Below, one piece after another: positions 24,347 to 36,022 of a stretch of 64,000 nucleotides of DNA. Source of the DNA: Aselliscus stoliczkanus. Lineage: Eukaryota > Chordata > Mammalia > Chiroptera > Hipposideridae. The stretch is from NCBI GenBank assembly GCA_033961575.1, contig CM066731.1, positions 133,107,001 to 133,171,000 on the forward strand, read 5' to 3'. The stretch's first letter is position 1, and the number at the start of each line of letters is the position of its first letter. The notes below the pieces were generated by a model. The model was not told the origin of the DNA, did not search any database, and worked only from the letters and a program-made list of their open reading frames with translations. The position numbers were made by a program, and so were the translations under genes.

Positions 24347-25353
24347 TGTACTATCAAAGCCCATACATGAGCATTGTTAGCTGCTCGTCACACCCAGAGT
24401 CTGAGCTGGAGAATTGATAAGTAGAGATACTGAGCTCCCAGACATGAAGTAATGTAATAGCCTAAGAGCTCTCTCTTTCCTAAGACCAGAGACTAGGCTC
24501 TAGGCTGTCACATCAGACTGGAAAACCAATAGTCCAGGGTACACTGGACCTGAGGATAGAGGGCAACTCCACCCTCCCAGGCGCTCTATCCCTTTCCCAC
24601 CCACCTTCCTGACTCTGGCAAATGAAATTTCCCGTTTTTCTCTCTGTATAGTTGGCTCTCCCCCATAGGAAACATTTATGTCTTGGTGAGAAGTCTTAGA
24701 GAATGTGACAGTATAATAAATTTGAGTATGTTGAAATATATGTCTTTTCATTTCTATCAAGATTTATGGAACATAGTAACACAGACTTCTGAAATTCTCT
24801 GTGTTTAACTAATGCGTACTAGTCTCCAATTACAATACTCCGCACAGAAGTTAATGAGAAGAGACTTAAATTTACCAGTGAAGAGTGGGATAATCTCTTT
24901 TCTGTTATCTATCTGTAGATTCCTAGGCAACAGCCTTTATCCAGCATTAAGATGACTTGGGATGCCAAGGGAATGGCTGTGGCCTTAGCTTTTCAAGGGT
25001 GCTCTCTTAGGTATTTTGTGTCACATAAACCTTATGCCCCAATATGTAAGGTTTTCTTTATAATCAGAGCCAACTTTACATATCATAAAGGCAAAAGTTA
25101 CTCATATAAAACATCACAGTAATTTAAGAGAGAGGTACAAAGCTTAAGCAGTTGATATATTTTGCAAATAAATGTGCCAGGCAGTAGCATAAAGTTTTAA
25201 TGCTAATTTAATTTATATAATTTAAAAATAATATGAAAATTCCACATGGCCTTCCTTCCACTACTGTGATTTAGGCTTAGTCAGTGTATTCATTGTTTGT
25301 TACCCTTTCAAAAGTGTGTAGCTTTAATTTGATTAATTAATTTACTGTGCGTA
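24347..25353. other. No gene, nothing recognised
   Basis: Unassigned, with a moderately GC-richer block near 24480-24680. The 86-codon minus frame at 24500-24760 has no recognisable features. Confidence 0.5.
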
Positions 25354-25366
25354 TGGGAAACATTTT

Positions 25367-25480
25367 CTTTTTTTTTTTTTTTTGAGGGCCGTGTCACTGG
25401 TCCTCACATGTGGGACCTGAACCGGAGCCGCTGGCTTTCCAAGCCAGTGCTTAACTAACACCACGCCACTCGGTCAGCCC
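25367..25480 (-). repeat. Short SINE (family A)
   Basis: Flanked by a perfect 13-bp duplication TGGGAAACATTTT (25354-25366 and 25481-25493). Head GGGCTGACCGAGTGGCGTGG in reverse; poly(A) of about 16. The perfect duplication suggests a fairly recent insertion. Confidence 0.95.
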
Positions 25481-25574
25481 TGGGAAACATTTTTTAAATT
25501 GCTTTTATTTAAAAGCTTGCTAGTAAAAAAAACAAAACAAAAAAACAAAAGAAAAAAAACCCCTCACTTTCATA

Positions 25575-26650
25575 CAAAGGTTATAAAAACAGTTCACTGA
25601 GGATGTTTACCTTTCTGTATATTTACCAGTTTTCATCATTTTGCCATATTTACTATATGCTCTACCTTTCTCCATCTCTTTGCTAAACCATTTGAGAGAA
25701 AATTACAGACATCATGATCCAATATCCCACAATAATTCAGCATGTACCTCCTAAGAACAAGGTCATTCTCTCACATGTCCATAGTATAGTTAACATATTC
25801 AGGAATTTAACATTAATATAACAATTACATGTAATACACTGTCCATACTCCAATTTTACCAATTGTCTCAATAATGTATTTTAAATTACTTTTTCAGTCA
25901 AGTATCCAGTCCAGGATGATTTTGTTTACTCGCATGTCTCTTTAACCATTTTTACCCAAGAACAATTCTTCAGTCTTTCTTTGTATCTTATGATACTAAC
26001 ATTTTTAGAAGAGTGTATGGATTTGTCTTATTGTTTTCTCATAATTAGATTAGACTATGCATTTGGGTAAGAATTCTACATACATAATATTGTGTCCTTC
26101 CAAGTACAACCCATTTGGGGGACATGATGTCAATGAGTCCAATTCTTTATGTGTTAACCTGAGTTACTCAATTAAGGTCACATCTCTCATATCAATACAT
26201 TAATAAATACTGTGTTTAGAAATTCTTGGAGACTATGTGAATATCCTGTTCCACTTTAAATTTTAATTGATGACCTTAGCATCCATAGACAATTCTTGCC
26301 TGAATCAAAAATGCAAAATGGTTGCATTGGGAATTTAATATCTGTTATTCTCACACTCTCTTTTATTTATTAATTAAGTAACTAATAATCACTATATATG
26401 CACAGTGATTATAATCCTCTATATTTACTCTAAAGTTTATGCTGAAAATTTCCACAAAATTGGAGAAACTTCAAACTGACTTATCCCCTTTAGTTTTTTG
26501 TAGTGTTTTCTTACATTCTAGCATAAAAATTGTTTCAGGCTTATTTTATACCTTCTTGCACCAGCCTTAGAATCCCTAAATTCCCAGTTCCTTTTGGTTA
26601 GCATTACACTTGGATTCTTTTAACAAGGGGAACAATAAGTGTATAGGTTG
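25575..26650 (-). repeat. Old L1 3' UTR
   Basis: Antisense pattern of an older L1 3' UTR: CATGTACCTCCTAAGAACAA, GTATCCAGTCCAGGATGATT, TTGTGTCCTTCCAAGTACAA, GACTATGTGAATATCCTGTT, CATAGACAATTCTTGCCTGA. Heavily diverged; edges approximate. Confidence 0.75.
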
Positions 26651-26659
26651 ATAAGAAGG

Positions 26660-26695
26660 TAGATAGGTAGATAGATAGATGATAGATAGATAGAT

Positions 26696-26727
<32 letters not shown>

Positions 26728-26749
26728 CATAGATAGATGATAGATAGAT

Positions 26750-26789
<40 letters not shown>
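26660..26789. repeat. (GATA)n microsatellite
   Basis: About 130 bp of GATA repeats with interruptions (GATGATA), giving an unreal Tyr-Leu-Ser-Ile frame on the minus strand. Confidence 0.97.
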
Positions 26790-26791
<2 letters not shown>

Positions 26792-26959
26792 TTTATATAA
26801 TCATGAGTGTATACTGATATCTTTAATCCCAAACCAATAACACATAGTTCATTACTGCCTCACCTGTCCCATTTCTATCACTCTCTTCCCATTACATGAA
26901 CATTGGCTTTTCATAACTTCAATATATTTACTTATTTCCTTAATTCTACAATATGCATA

Positions 26960-27540
26960 AACCTACTGTGCAGGAGAGCATTAGCATAGCAGGCTTAAAG
27001 TGCTATCCTTGAAAAGATCTGCTTGCGTGTTTAGCCCTTGGCTGGCTTCTGGGAACATGGACTCTGGAGGGTTCCCACACCACTAGCTGGTAAGAGTTGC
27101 TCACTGCACCTAATGTGTTTGTGCAGCTACATAGTTCATACTGAACATCTGCTTTCTTTCTCAAGATCTGGGATTTCTGTACATGCCAGACACATGCCAC
27201 ATATGTGAGCAAGCCCAATAAAACCCTGGGTGATGATTCTGTATGACCTTTCCTGGATGGCAACATTGTCACATGTGTTGTCACAACTCCTTGCTTGGGA
27301 ATAAAGCATGTCCTGTGTGTTTTACTGGGAAAAGATCCTTGGAGAATGCTTCTGGTTTCTGCAGACGTCACCCCATTCAACTTTTTTCTTTGTTGATTTT
27401 GCTCTGTATCCTTTTGCTGTAATAAATTATAGTCCTGAGTACAACTATATGCTGAATGCTGTGAGTTCCCCTAGGGAATTATTGAACCTAGAAACAGTCT
27501 TGGGGACCTCTAGGACACCTCTGAACAGAAAACCTCTAAG
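26960..27540 (+). repeat. Old ERVL-like LTR
   Basis: Matches a remembered ERVL-type LTR pattern: AAGAGTTGCTCACTGCACCT, AGCCCAATAAAACCCTGGG, CACATGTGTTGTCACAACTC, GAGTACAACTATATGCTGAA. Contains two AATAAA-type signals. Exact family and ends not determined. The 125-codon minus frame here is a shadow. Confidence 0.55.
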
Positions 27541-27599
27541 TGGAATTAAAATAATTATAATGTTTTTGGTCTTTCGACTGAGGTTACATAATCAAAAAT

Positions 27600-29310
27600 T
27601 GATTTTTTTCTTTCTACTTTTTATCTTGATATTATTATAGACTTATAGAAATTACAAAAAGAGCAGAGAGCTCCATGTACCTCGTGCTATTTCCCCTATA
27701 GTAATATTTTACATAAATGTAATACAGTATCAAAAGAAGGAAAATGGCATTAGTATGTATGTGTTTAGTTTATGCCATTTTATCTAACAACTATAACAAC
27801 GAACATTCAGAAGTATCTTATCACAAAGATGCACTTTAGGTTGCTCATCTGTAGTCACACCAGACCCACTCTATACCACCATCACAGGCCACAATGATCT
27901 ACTCTCTTCTCTGTAATTTTGTCATGGTAAATAAATCATATAATTGGAGTTGTGTAGTATGTCACTTTTGGAGATTGGCTTTTTTTCACGCAGAATAAGT
28001 CTGATGAAATTAATCAAGTTACTGCCTATATCAACAACTTATTCCCTTTAATAAAAAACTAATAAAATTTATTTGTTAAAACAGTTTTAGGTACTAAACA
28101 AAAATGAGCCCAAGTACAGAGTTCTCATCTACCCCAGTTCCCATATATGCACAACCTCCCCCACCAGAGTGGTACATTTGTTATAACTGATGAACCTACA
28201 TTTATACATCATTATCACCCAAAACCCATAGTTTATATTAGGATTCACTGTTGGTGTGGTATATTCTATCAGTTTGGACAAAAGTATAACAATATATATC
28301 TACCATTAGAGTCTTTTATGGAATTGTTTCACTCCCTAAAAATTCCTTGTGCTTTACGTTTTGTACTTATTATTTCTTCTATCCTCCCTTAAACCTTGGC
28401 AACCATTGATATTTTTACTGTCTCCACAGGTTTGCTTTTTCCAGAATGTCATATAGTTGGAGTCATATAATATGCAGCTTTTTTCAGATTGGCTTCTTTC
28501 ACTTAGTAATATGCATTTAAGTTTCCTCCATGTTTTATCATGGCTTGATAGAATATTTCTTTTTAGAATGAAATAATATTGCATTTTCTGGTTGTACTAC
28601 AACTTATTTGTCCATTCATCTACTGAAAGACATCTTGGTTGCTTCCAAATTTTAGCAATTATGAATAAAGCTGCTATAAATATCCATGTTTAAGTTTCTG
28701 TATGGACATGTTTACTTTTCCTTCTTTTTTTTTTTCCAATTGCAGTTGACACTCAATATTATTTCATATGAGTTTCAGATGTACAGAATAGTGGTTAGAT
28801 AGTCACATAATTTATGAAGTAATCCTCCCACTTAGTCTAGTAACCACTTGGCACTCTACATAGTTACTACAGTGTTATTGACTGTATTCCCTTTGCTGTA
28901 CTTTATACACCTGTGACTATTTTGTAACTACCAATTTGTACTTCTTAACCCTTCACCTTTTTCATCCTACAGTTCATTTGCATAAAAACCAAGGAGTCAG
29001 ATTGCTGGATGGTATGGTAAGATATGTTTAATCTTGAAAGAAATCATCAAAGTGTCTTACAAAGTGGCTGCAGCATTTTGCGTTCCCACCACCAATGAAT
29101 AAGAGTTCCTGATATTCCACATTCACATCAGTATTTGCTATTATTAGTGTTTTAAATTATGGCCGTTCTAATGCGAGTGGGTGGTGTCTCATTGTTTTAA
29201 TTTGCAATAACCTAATGATATATGATGTGGAGCATATTTTCACATGCTTATTTGCCATTCATGTATCTTCTATGGTCTTTGGCCAATATTTTATTTGAGT
29301 TACATTATAT
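27600..29310 (-). repeat. Old L1 3' UTR / ORF2 end, with a nested younger L1
   Basis: Antisense L1: TGACATGTTCAT-like beginnings are lost, but TTTTCCAGAATGTCATATAG, AGTTTCCTCCATGTTTTATC, TTGGTTGCTTCCAAATTTTA and AATAAAGCTGCTATAAATAT are clear. A second, similar tail at 27620-28010 suggests two tandem L1 tails. Confidence 0.8.
28723..28978 (-). repeat. Younger L1 3' UTR nested in old L1
   Basis: Begins with a poly(T) (tail in reverse) then CAATTGCAGTTGACACTCAA and continues to about 28978. After it, old L1 sequence resumes (AAGGAGTCAGATTGCTGGAT). A 5'-truncated insertion of about 255 bp. Confidence 0.7.
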
Positions 29311-29314
29311 GTGG

Positions 29315-29810
29315 AATATAAAGAACTAAACAACTGAACTAATAAAACAGCAATGGATTCATAGATACAGAGAACTGATGGTTACTAGATGGAAAAGGTG
29401 TTGGGATGCTGAGTGAGAAAGGTGAAGGGATTAAGAAGTATAAATTGGTAGTCACAAAAGAGTCATGGGGATGTGAAATATAGTATGGGGAATATAGCTG
29501 ATAATATTGTAAAAACTATGTACAGTGTCAGATGGGCACAAGACCTATTGGGGGATCACTTCATAATTTATATGAATGTCTAGCCACTATGCTATACACC
29601 TGAAACTAATATTAAATAATACTGAATGTTAGCTATAAATAGTTATGGGATATATAAGTACAGCATAGGGAATATAGTCAAAATGTAATTATGTACAGTG
29701 TCAGATGGGTAATAGACTTATTGGATTTATTACATCTTGAGGTATATAAATGTCTAATTACTAGTTTGTTTTGTATGCTTGTAACTAACAAAAAAAATCC
29801 TTTATGTTGC
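29315..29810 (+). repeat. L1 3' UTR, sense strand
   Basis: TGGATTCATAGATACAGAGA, CTGATGGTTACTAGATGG, ATACACCTGAAACTAATATT and a second partial tail to about 29800. It lies directly after opposite-strand L1 sequence, so 27.6-30.8 kb is a patchwork of at least three L1 insertions. Confidence 0.75.
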
Positions 29811-29849
29811 TACTTACATGATCATATTGTGTGCAATAAAAGCTTGTTT

Positions 29850-30805
29850 TCTTTCCTTTTCATATATTATTGCATTGCTAGAACCTCTAGGACAATGTTG
29901 AAAGCAGTGGTGAGAGGGGATAGCCTTTCCTTATTCCTGATCTTAGCAGGGAAGCTCTGAGATTCTCACCATTAAGTGTGATGTCAGTTGTAGAATTTTT
30001 GTGGCTGTTGTTTATCAAGTTGTGGAAGTTCTAATCTATTTTTAGTTCCCTGAGAATTATTATTATGAATGGTGTTAGATATTGTCAAATGCTTTTTCTG
30101 CATCTATTGGTAAAAATCATGACTTTTTTTTTTCTTTTAGCCTGTTGATGTGATGGATTACATTAACTGATTGTCAAATGTTGAGCCACTCTTGCATACC
30201 TTATAAAAACCCCAGTTGATTTCCGTGTGTATGTTTTATTCTTATGTGGATTACATTTGCTAATATTTTATTGATGATATTTAAATCTATGTTCATGAGA
30301 GATATTGGCCTGTAGTTTAATTTTCTTGTGATATCTTTGTGGGTCTTGGTATTAGGGTAATATTGGCCTTATAGAATAAATTACAAGGCAGTCCCTCTGC
30401 TTTTACCTTCTAAAAAGATTACAGAAAATTGGATAACGCTGTACTTAAACATTTGGTAGAATACACAGTAAACCCATGTTGACTTGGGGTTTGCTGGTTT
30501 TGATGATTATTAATTATTGATTGAATTCCTTTAATAGATAGAGGCCTCGCTGAATTCTCTATCTTTTCTTGTGTAAATTTTGGTAGATTGTGTGTTTCAA
30601 GGAGTGGTCCATTTCGTCAGGGTTCTCAAATTTGTGTACATAGCATTATTCATAAGATTTCTTTATTATCCTTTTAAAGTCCATGGGATCTATAGTGATG
30701 TCCCTTTTCTACTTCTGATATTAATGATTTGTGTCTTATCACTTTTTCCCTTAGTTAGATTTATCTACTTTATTGATCTTTTCAAAGAACCTCTGAAAAG
30801 AGGAA
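29850..30805 (-). repeat. L1 ORF2 fragment (reverse transcriptase region)
   Basis: Antisense ORF2: AGGGGATAGCCTTTCCTTAT, AATGCTTTTTCTGCATCTAT, TTAGCCTGTTGATGTGATGG, TTGCTAATATTTTATTGATG. Frames are interrupted. The 82-codon + frame at 30580 is a shadow. Confidence 0.85.
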
Positions 30806-30985
30806 TTTCAAAGATGTGTTACCATTGAAGCACAGAAACAATGTACAGGACTTGCTTAAGGCAAAGATAAATCTTTTACTAAAGAAGTTATATGTCTGGT
30901 GCATGACAACTCACTATGATCTGCCCAGCTAGGAATTTAAAATCAGGTCACCCTGTGAGGTTACCTTCAGTGGAGCCCCCTTTTT
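30806..30985 (+). repeat. Unidentified repeat X, copy 1
   Basis: Shares a block of about 170 bp with 33186-33365: AAGATGTGTTACC, then CAAAGATAAATCTTTTACTA, AAGAAGTTATATGTCTG, CATGAC.ACTCAC, TCAGGTCACC and GAGGTTAC. I do not recognise the family. It interrupts antisense L1 sequence. Confidence 0.7.
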
Positions 30986-31129
30986 TTCTACTTGTCTTTG
31001 GCCTATGAATTACTTATAAGTATTTATTTAATCTCAGAGTAATTGGAGATTTTCTACCTATCTTCCTATTATTGATTTCTAATTTAAGTTTCTATTGTTT
31101 ATAAGCCATTCAATCTATGATATTTTTGT

Positions 31130-31760
31130 TATAGCAGCACACATTGATTTAGACAAGAGCCAAGCAGATGTCTAAAAGCACTCCTATAAGAGGGAGTAGA
31201 CAGAACAGAAGTCAAAATTTTGTATCTGAGCTACAACAAGGAGGTTAGTATGCTTGGAGCAGGAAGAGCAGAGCCTATTGTAGATAGAATAGCACATTAA
31301 TGGGAATTCAGATTATGAATGCCCTAATAGGGCATTTGAAGGATATTTGATTTTTACTGTGAAAGAAACAAGCAGTCACATCAAGGTTGTGGGCAGAGTA
31401 GTGGCAAGATAAATTTAGATTTAAATGGATTACTCTGACACCTCTAATGAGACTAGACTGCATGTGGATGGAGGTAGGTAAGGAGTAGAGAAGAGAAACT
31501 TATTTACATATGCTTAAATTAATCCAGGTGAGGGATTTTAGAGGCTAAGGTCAATGGAAAGGACAAGATGTGGTCAGGCATTGGACATGTTTTGCAGGCA
31601 AGCCAACAGGATTTTTTGATAGACTGGATGTGCAGAGTGAGATAAGGAGATAAGTCAGTATGATTCTGAGGGTTTTTTTTGAGAGATAGGTGACAAAAGT
31701 ATATGAAGGCAAAACAAGTGAACTGTGTCAAATGCTGGAGGTTAAGATTAGAAGATCATA
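31130..31760 (+). repeat. Ancient interspersed repeat, family unresolved
   Basis: TGGATTACTCTGACACCTCT, TTAATCCAGGTGAGGGATTT, AGCCAACAGGATTTTTTGAT and GGATGTGCAGAGTGAGATAA are in the order of a widespread old mammalian repeat that I recognise but cannot name securely. Confidence 0.5.
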
Positions 31761-33185
31761 TGAAAACTGCAATCATAATCTTATGTTGCTTAGTAGTAAT
31801 TATTTTAAACTATTCTATTTTGAAAAAAATATATTTTATGCATATTTACTAATTTTAGAGATTATTTTATCATGCCAAAACATGTAGAAAATATTTTTAA
31901 TGATATATTTCTGCACAAACAGATTTTTTTTTTTAGGTGTCATTCCTTCCAAACTACAAAACCATTAATAAAGACCACTTACTTTGGGACATGAATAATG
32001 GTATCTAGAGTCAGTGATTTCTACATGAGCTAAAAATGTAAAAGACACAGTTATTGGTAATAAGACACTTGCTTGGATTTGGTTACACAATATTTATTTT
32101 ATATTAAATAAAATATATGGTGTATTTTATTTTTATCATATGCATCAAATTATTAAATTTATGGCAATAGTATAATATCATTCTTTGTCCTCAGATTAAT
32201 ATAGTAAAAACATGTAATATTGGATTAAAATATAGAAAAAATATCCTTTCTATTTCTTTTTATTAAACTTTTAATAAAGGTCAACTAGAGAATGAGGCAA
32301 ATATAATTAGAGTTACTAAATCAATAATATTTCAGTGCCAAAAGTCATAATTAGAGAAGGTTTTAAAGTAAAACTAATCAAAGAAATACTTCTTATTTTG
32401 GGAACTATAATGCACACATTTAAAATAAGATTAAAAAATCATCAAATGACTGATGGAGTAATTATAAAAAATGTAGTTATATTTGAATGAATACATTATA
32501 CGGCAGATGTTAAATTCAGAATACATTGGAGTCATTAAAATAATATTTCTTTTTTGAACTTAATAAGAAAAAGTTAATAAATCTGACAAAAATGTCTGTT
32601 ACTACACAAAGAATTGTACAAAACTTTAAAGTACAGTTACATTCCACCTTTTAAAATAACTGTGGTTTCAATATTTTTGGCATACTCAATAATACTATTA
32701 TATTTTGTTGTTCTCATTCACAGTATAAATCACTCCAAGGTTTAGTTTGAAACTATACTCAGATATTAAGAGGGACCAGTTAATAGTCATGAAATTATTG
32801 TAACCTCTCACTCTTTAGCCATACAAAGCACTGTGATTTTAGATGAAAGAAGAAAAATAGATAAATTTTAATCAACTGGTGGTGTCTATTCTTTTAGAAT
32901 AAAGCATTTTCAATATAAAATATTTATCAACTTATTAAATGTCCAAACCTGTAGAGAATTTTTATAAGAATTTATTTGAACCAAACTGATGGCATTATAG
33001 GGAAGCAAGATATCCAATGCTCCAGAGAATGACAGTTTGTGTTTCTTTAATGCATTTAGAATTAAAAAGGAAAATTACATGAAAATGGGAGAAAGCCAGG
33101 CGGGGACTGGGTTACAAAATAATTAACAAGATTATGCACTCTTTTCAGGGTGGTTATACTTCCAAGGGGCCTAAAACAGAGCCAC
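31761..33185. other. No gene, nothing recognised
   Basis: Very AT-rich; no coding frame and no repeat named. Confidence 0.5.
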
Positions 33186-33365
33186 TTCAAAGGTGTGTTA
33201 ACCTAGAGTGCACAAGATCAGTGGACAGAACTTGCTAATGGCAAAGATAAACCTTTTACTAAAGAAGTTATGTACCTGAGGCATGACTACTCACCTACTT
33301 AGGTGTTATGATCAGATCACCATAGGAGGTTACTTTCAATTAGATTTATTACAGCACCCCTTTTC
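33186..33365 (+). repeat. Unidentified repeat X, copy 2
   Basis: Pairs with 30806-30985 on the same strand: AAGGTGTGTTAACCTAGAG, CAAAGATAAACCTTTTACTA, AAGAAGTTATGTACCTGAGG, TCAGATCACCATAGGAGGTT. Copy 2 is preceded by CCTAAAACAGAGCCACTTCA, which might be more of the element. Confidence 0.7.
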
Positions 33366-33450
33366 CACCCACAGATTTTATGCATATCATGTTTGTCCTG
33401 AAATTTTAGAACGAGTTCTTGCTTTAATGCTCCAACAGAACTTATCCTGT

Positions 33451-33571
33451 TGTTTTTGTTTGTTTGTTTTGTTTATTTTGAGGGCAGTGTCACTGGCCCT
33501 CATATGTGGGACTGAACGGGGCTGTTGGCTTCCCAAGCCAGCGCTTAACCACTGCGCCACTCGGCCGGCCC
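33451..33571 (-). repeat. Short SINE (family A)
   Basis: In reverse: GGGCCGGCCGAGTGGCGCAG, GTGGTTAAGCGCTGGCTTGG, then GGCCAGTGACACTGCCCTC and an A-rich tail. A short duplication (TATCCT at about 33443 and 33572) flanks it. Confidence 0.93.
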
Positions 33572-33577
33572 TATCCT

Positions 33578-34169
33578 CAGTTTTTTAATGTTCAAAAATT
33601 TGTTTGTTTGTTTGTTTTTAAGTGTCCTTTGTGCCTTCTATTAGTCCATACTAATGTATTTTTCTCCCTGTAGAATAATCTTTTAGTTGACATGGATATC
33701 TTAGAATAAACTTATTTCTATGTCAGTATAACATATTTGTAGTATATTCGTGTGTACTACATGTCATATGTACAAATCTGCATTTTTATTTACATCTAAA
33801 GTGGATTTAAAAACTGAGAGGTTAAAATTCACTTAAATTGAAGAGACAAGTATAAGGAAATTCTTATTCTATCTTATACCTGCCTTTCTCAATAGCAAGA
33901 GGTATTAAAAACTTTAGCTTTTTTCCCTGTAAGTAACTTGTAAACTGCCTATATCAAGTGATGGACAAAGAAAGATATAATAGAATACATCATCTCAAAT
34001 TTCACGTGGGATATTGCACAGTCACTTTGTCTCAGTCACTTTCTCTCTTTAACTTTCAGTCCATCACATTCACCCACCTCTTTATCTGCCACTTACGAAG
34101 ATGTTTAAACTACTTCAGCCATCCTTAATTTCAAAACATCACTCTGTTTCATTGTGGTCCTTTGGTTTG
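33578..34169. other. No gene, nothing recognised
   Basis: A (TTTG)n stretch near 33600, then unassigned AT-rich sequence. Confidence 0.5.
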
Positions 34170-34880
34170 CATTTTCTTGAAAATTAGTGATGTTGAGCCA
34201 TTTACATGTCTTTTTTGCAAAAAATTCTACTTCTTTTGCCCTTGTTTAAGTTTTTTTTTTTTTTCTGGGGGGTTCTTATTCATTTTTTCTTCTTCTTCAT
34301 TATTATTATTATTATTACTATTCTTAGTTTTCCTTTTCTTAAATTAAAGTTTATTGGGGTGACAATGATTAGTAAAATTATATAGGTTTCAAGTGTACAA
34401 TTCTGTAGTAATACATCATCTATATATAACATTGTGTGTTTACCACCTAGAGTCAGTTCTCCTTCCATCACCATATATTATTATTATTTTTTGCTATTGA
34501 GTTTTATATGTTTCTTTTATCTTTGGATTCTTAACCCATTATCTGAGATATCATTTGCAAATATTTTCTCCCATTCTATCACTTGCCTTTTCATTTTATT
34601 GATGATTTCCTTGGCTGTGTATAAGCTTAAGTTTAATATAATCTACTTGTTCGTTTTTGCTTTTGTTGCCTGTGCTTTTGGTGTCATAGCTAAAAAATTA
34701 TCACAAAGACCAATATCAAGGAGCTTTTATCTTATGGGTTTTTTTTCTGGAAATTTTAGATATTAAGTTTGTCTTTAAACCTTTTCAAGTTAATTATTAT
34801 ATTTGGTATAAAAGAAGGTTCTGATTTCATTCTTTTCCATGTGGATAGCCAGTTTTCTAACACTATCAGTCATCACTATT
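34170..34880 (-). repeat. L1 ORF2 fragment with nested L1 tail
   Basis: Antisense L1 ORF2 (GATATCATTTGCAAATATTT, TTGCCTGTGCTTTTGGTGTC). A younger L1 3' UTR at about 34340-34490 (AAGTTTATTGGGGTGACAAT, TCAAGTGTACAATTCTGTAG) is nested inside it, its tail represented by the (ATT)n/(TTC)n tract at about 34287-34340. Confidence 0.8.
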
Positions 34881-35685
34881 CCTGAAAAGACCTGTTTTTG
34901 AGGAAGGAAGTCAGGATGGAGACCAATTGGAGTCAATTATGGAGATAATGAGATTTATTCAACTAAATAAATTTGAAGATCTAATTGGCTTTATTAACCT
35001 ATTCAGGCAATATTTCACCTAGCAAGTAGAAGGGTATTCTAAGGAATTGTACAAAATGGAACCTTTATATAGGGAGAAAAAGGGTGGGACTAAAAAGTTA
35101 AAAGAGAAGCATGGATACCTACCCTTTGAAGAAAGCAGTGGCTCTTTTCAGGCAGATCACCTCAAGAAATTTCAGACTAATTGGTTTAGAATTTCACTTT
35201 TGAGAAAGGCTGAAATTTCTATCAGGCTAGGTGTCAAGTTTTGGTTTTGTGACCTGGATTAGCAAAAGTGACTTCATTTTGGCTGGTTGTTCTTTTTTTA
35301 ATAGTGGTGACAGCCATATATAGAGAGATAAAGTTGTGTATATGATAAATACGGCTTTCGTTCTAAGGAAACCTACATTCTATTGGTGAAAGAAAGGATA
35401 TAAACAAGTCACTACACAAATAATTTTAAATTCTGGTAATAATTATTTAAAAAGGAAACATATTGGGAAGTAACTAAGGAAAATTATCATTTTGAGATGG
35501 AAAAATGCATCGATGAAAATGTGATATTTGAGCTTAAGACAGACTGGGCAAGAAGGAGCATACCTGGACTATATGTTTCCTCGATTACTCTCACTGCCAT
35601 TTTTTGTGTTAATAATGCCCTGGGAATAATTTTAAGCATGCCCAAAGGAAGTATAATTAGAAAAAGTCAACATGCTTAAATCATC
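34881..35685. other. No gene; possible old LTR remnant
   Basis: 34890-35300 has a slightly GC-richer texture with AGTCAGGATGGAGACCAATT and AGTGACTTCATTTTGGCTGG, suggestive of an old ERV-related repeat. I could not place it. Frames of 71 and 60 codons show no domains. Confidence 0.35.
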
Positions 35686-35700
35686 CTTTCCTAAATTTAA

Positions 35701-36007
35701 CTTTTTTTTTTTTTTTTTTAGCTGAGCCATCCTGCCACCTGTTGGCGGCTCAACGGCAACTCAGCTCGGGCTGGCCTCGAACAGCTGTTGCTCAGAGCTC
35801 AGCTCGCACTCTTGAGCAAGCTCTTAACCAACCGAGCCACTCGGCCAGCAAAATTTATTATTATTATTTTTTCAGCTGAGCCATCCTGCCACCTGTTGGC
35901 AGCTCAGCAGCAGCTCAGCTCAGGCTGGCATCGAACCGCCATTGCTCAGAGCTCAGCTCACGCTCTTGAGCAAGCTCTTAACCAACTGAGCCACTTGGCC
36001 AGCCCCT
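35701..36007 (-). repeat. Dimeric SINE (family B) inside one target duplication
   Basis: Two full family B units in tandem, both minus strand: 35702-35849 and 35850-36007. Each ends with GCCACCTGTTGGC...CTGAGCCATCCTGCC near its poly(A) and starts from the GGC(C/T)GAGTGGCTC-like tRNA head. Unit 2 has a clear B box (GGCGGTTCGATGCC in reverse, about 35930). A perfect 15-bp duplication CTTTCCTAAATTTAA flanks the pair (35686-35700, 36008-36022). Between units is an A-rich linker with (AAT)n. Confidence 0.93.
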
Positions 36008-36022
36008 CTTTCCTAAATTTAA

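Noticed and set aside
26620..26832. 70-codon frame with repeated Tyr-Leu-Ser-Ile
   Set aside because: Translation of the GATA microsatellite.
27003..27380. 125-codon minus frame
   Set aside because: Antisense through an old ERVL-like LTR; no domain recognised.
29691..30828. Hydrophobic frames of 89 and 82 codons as small membrane proteins
   Set aside because: They fall in L1 tails or antisense L1 ORF2; hydrophobicity comes from T-rich DNA.
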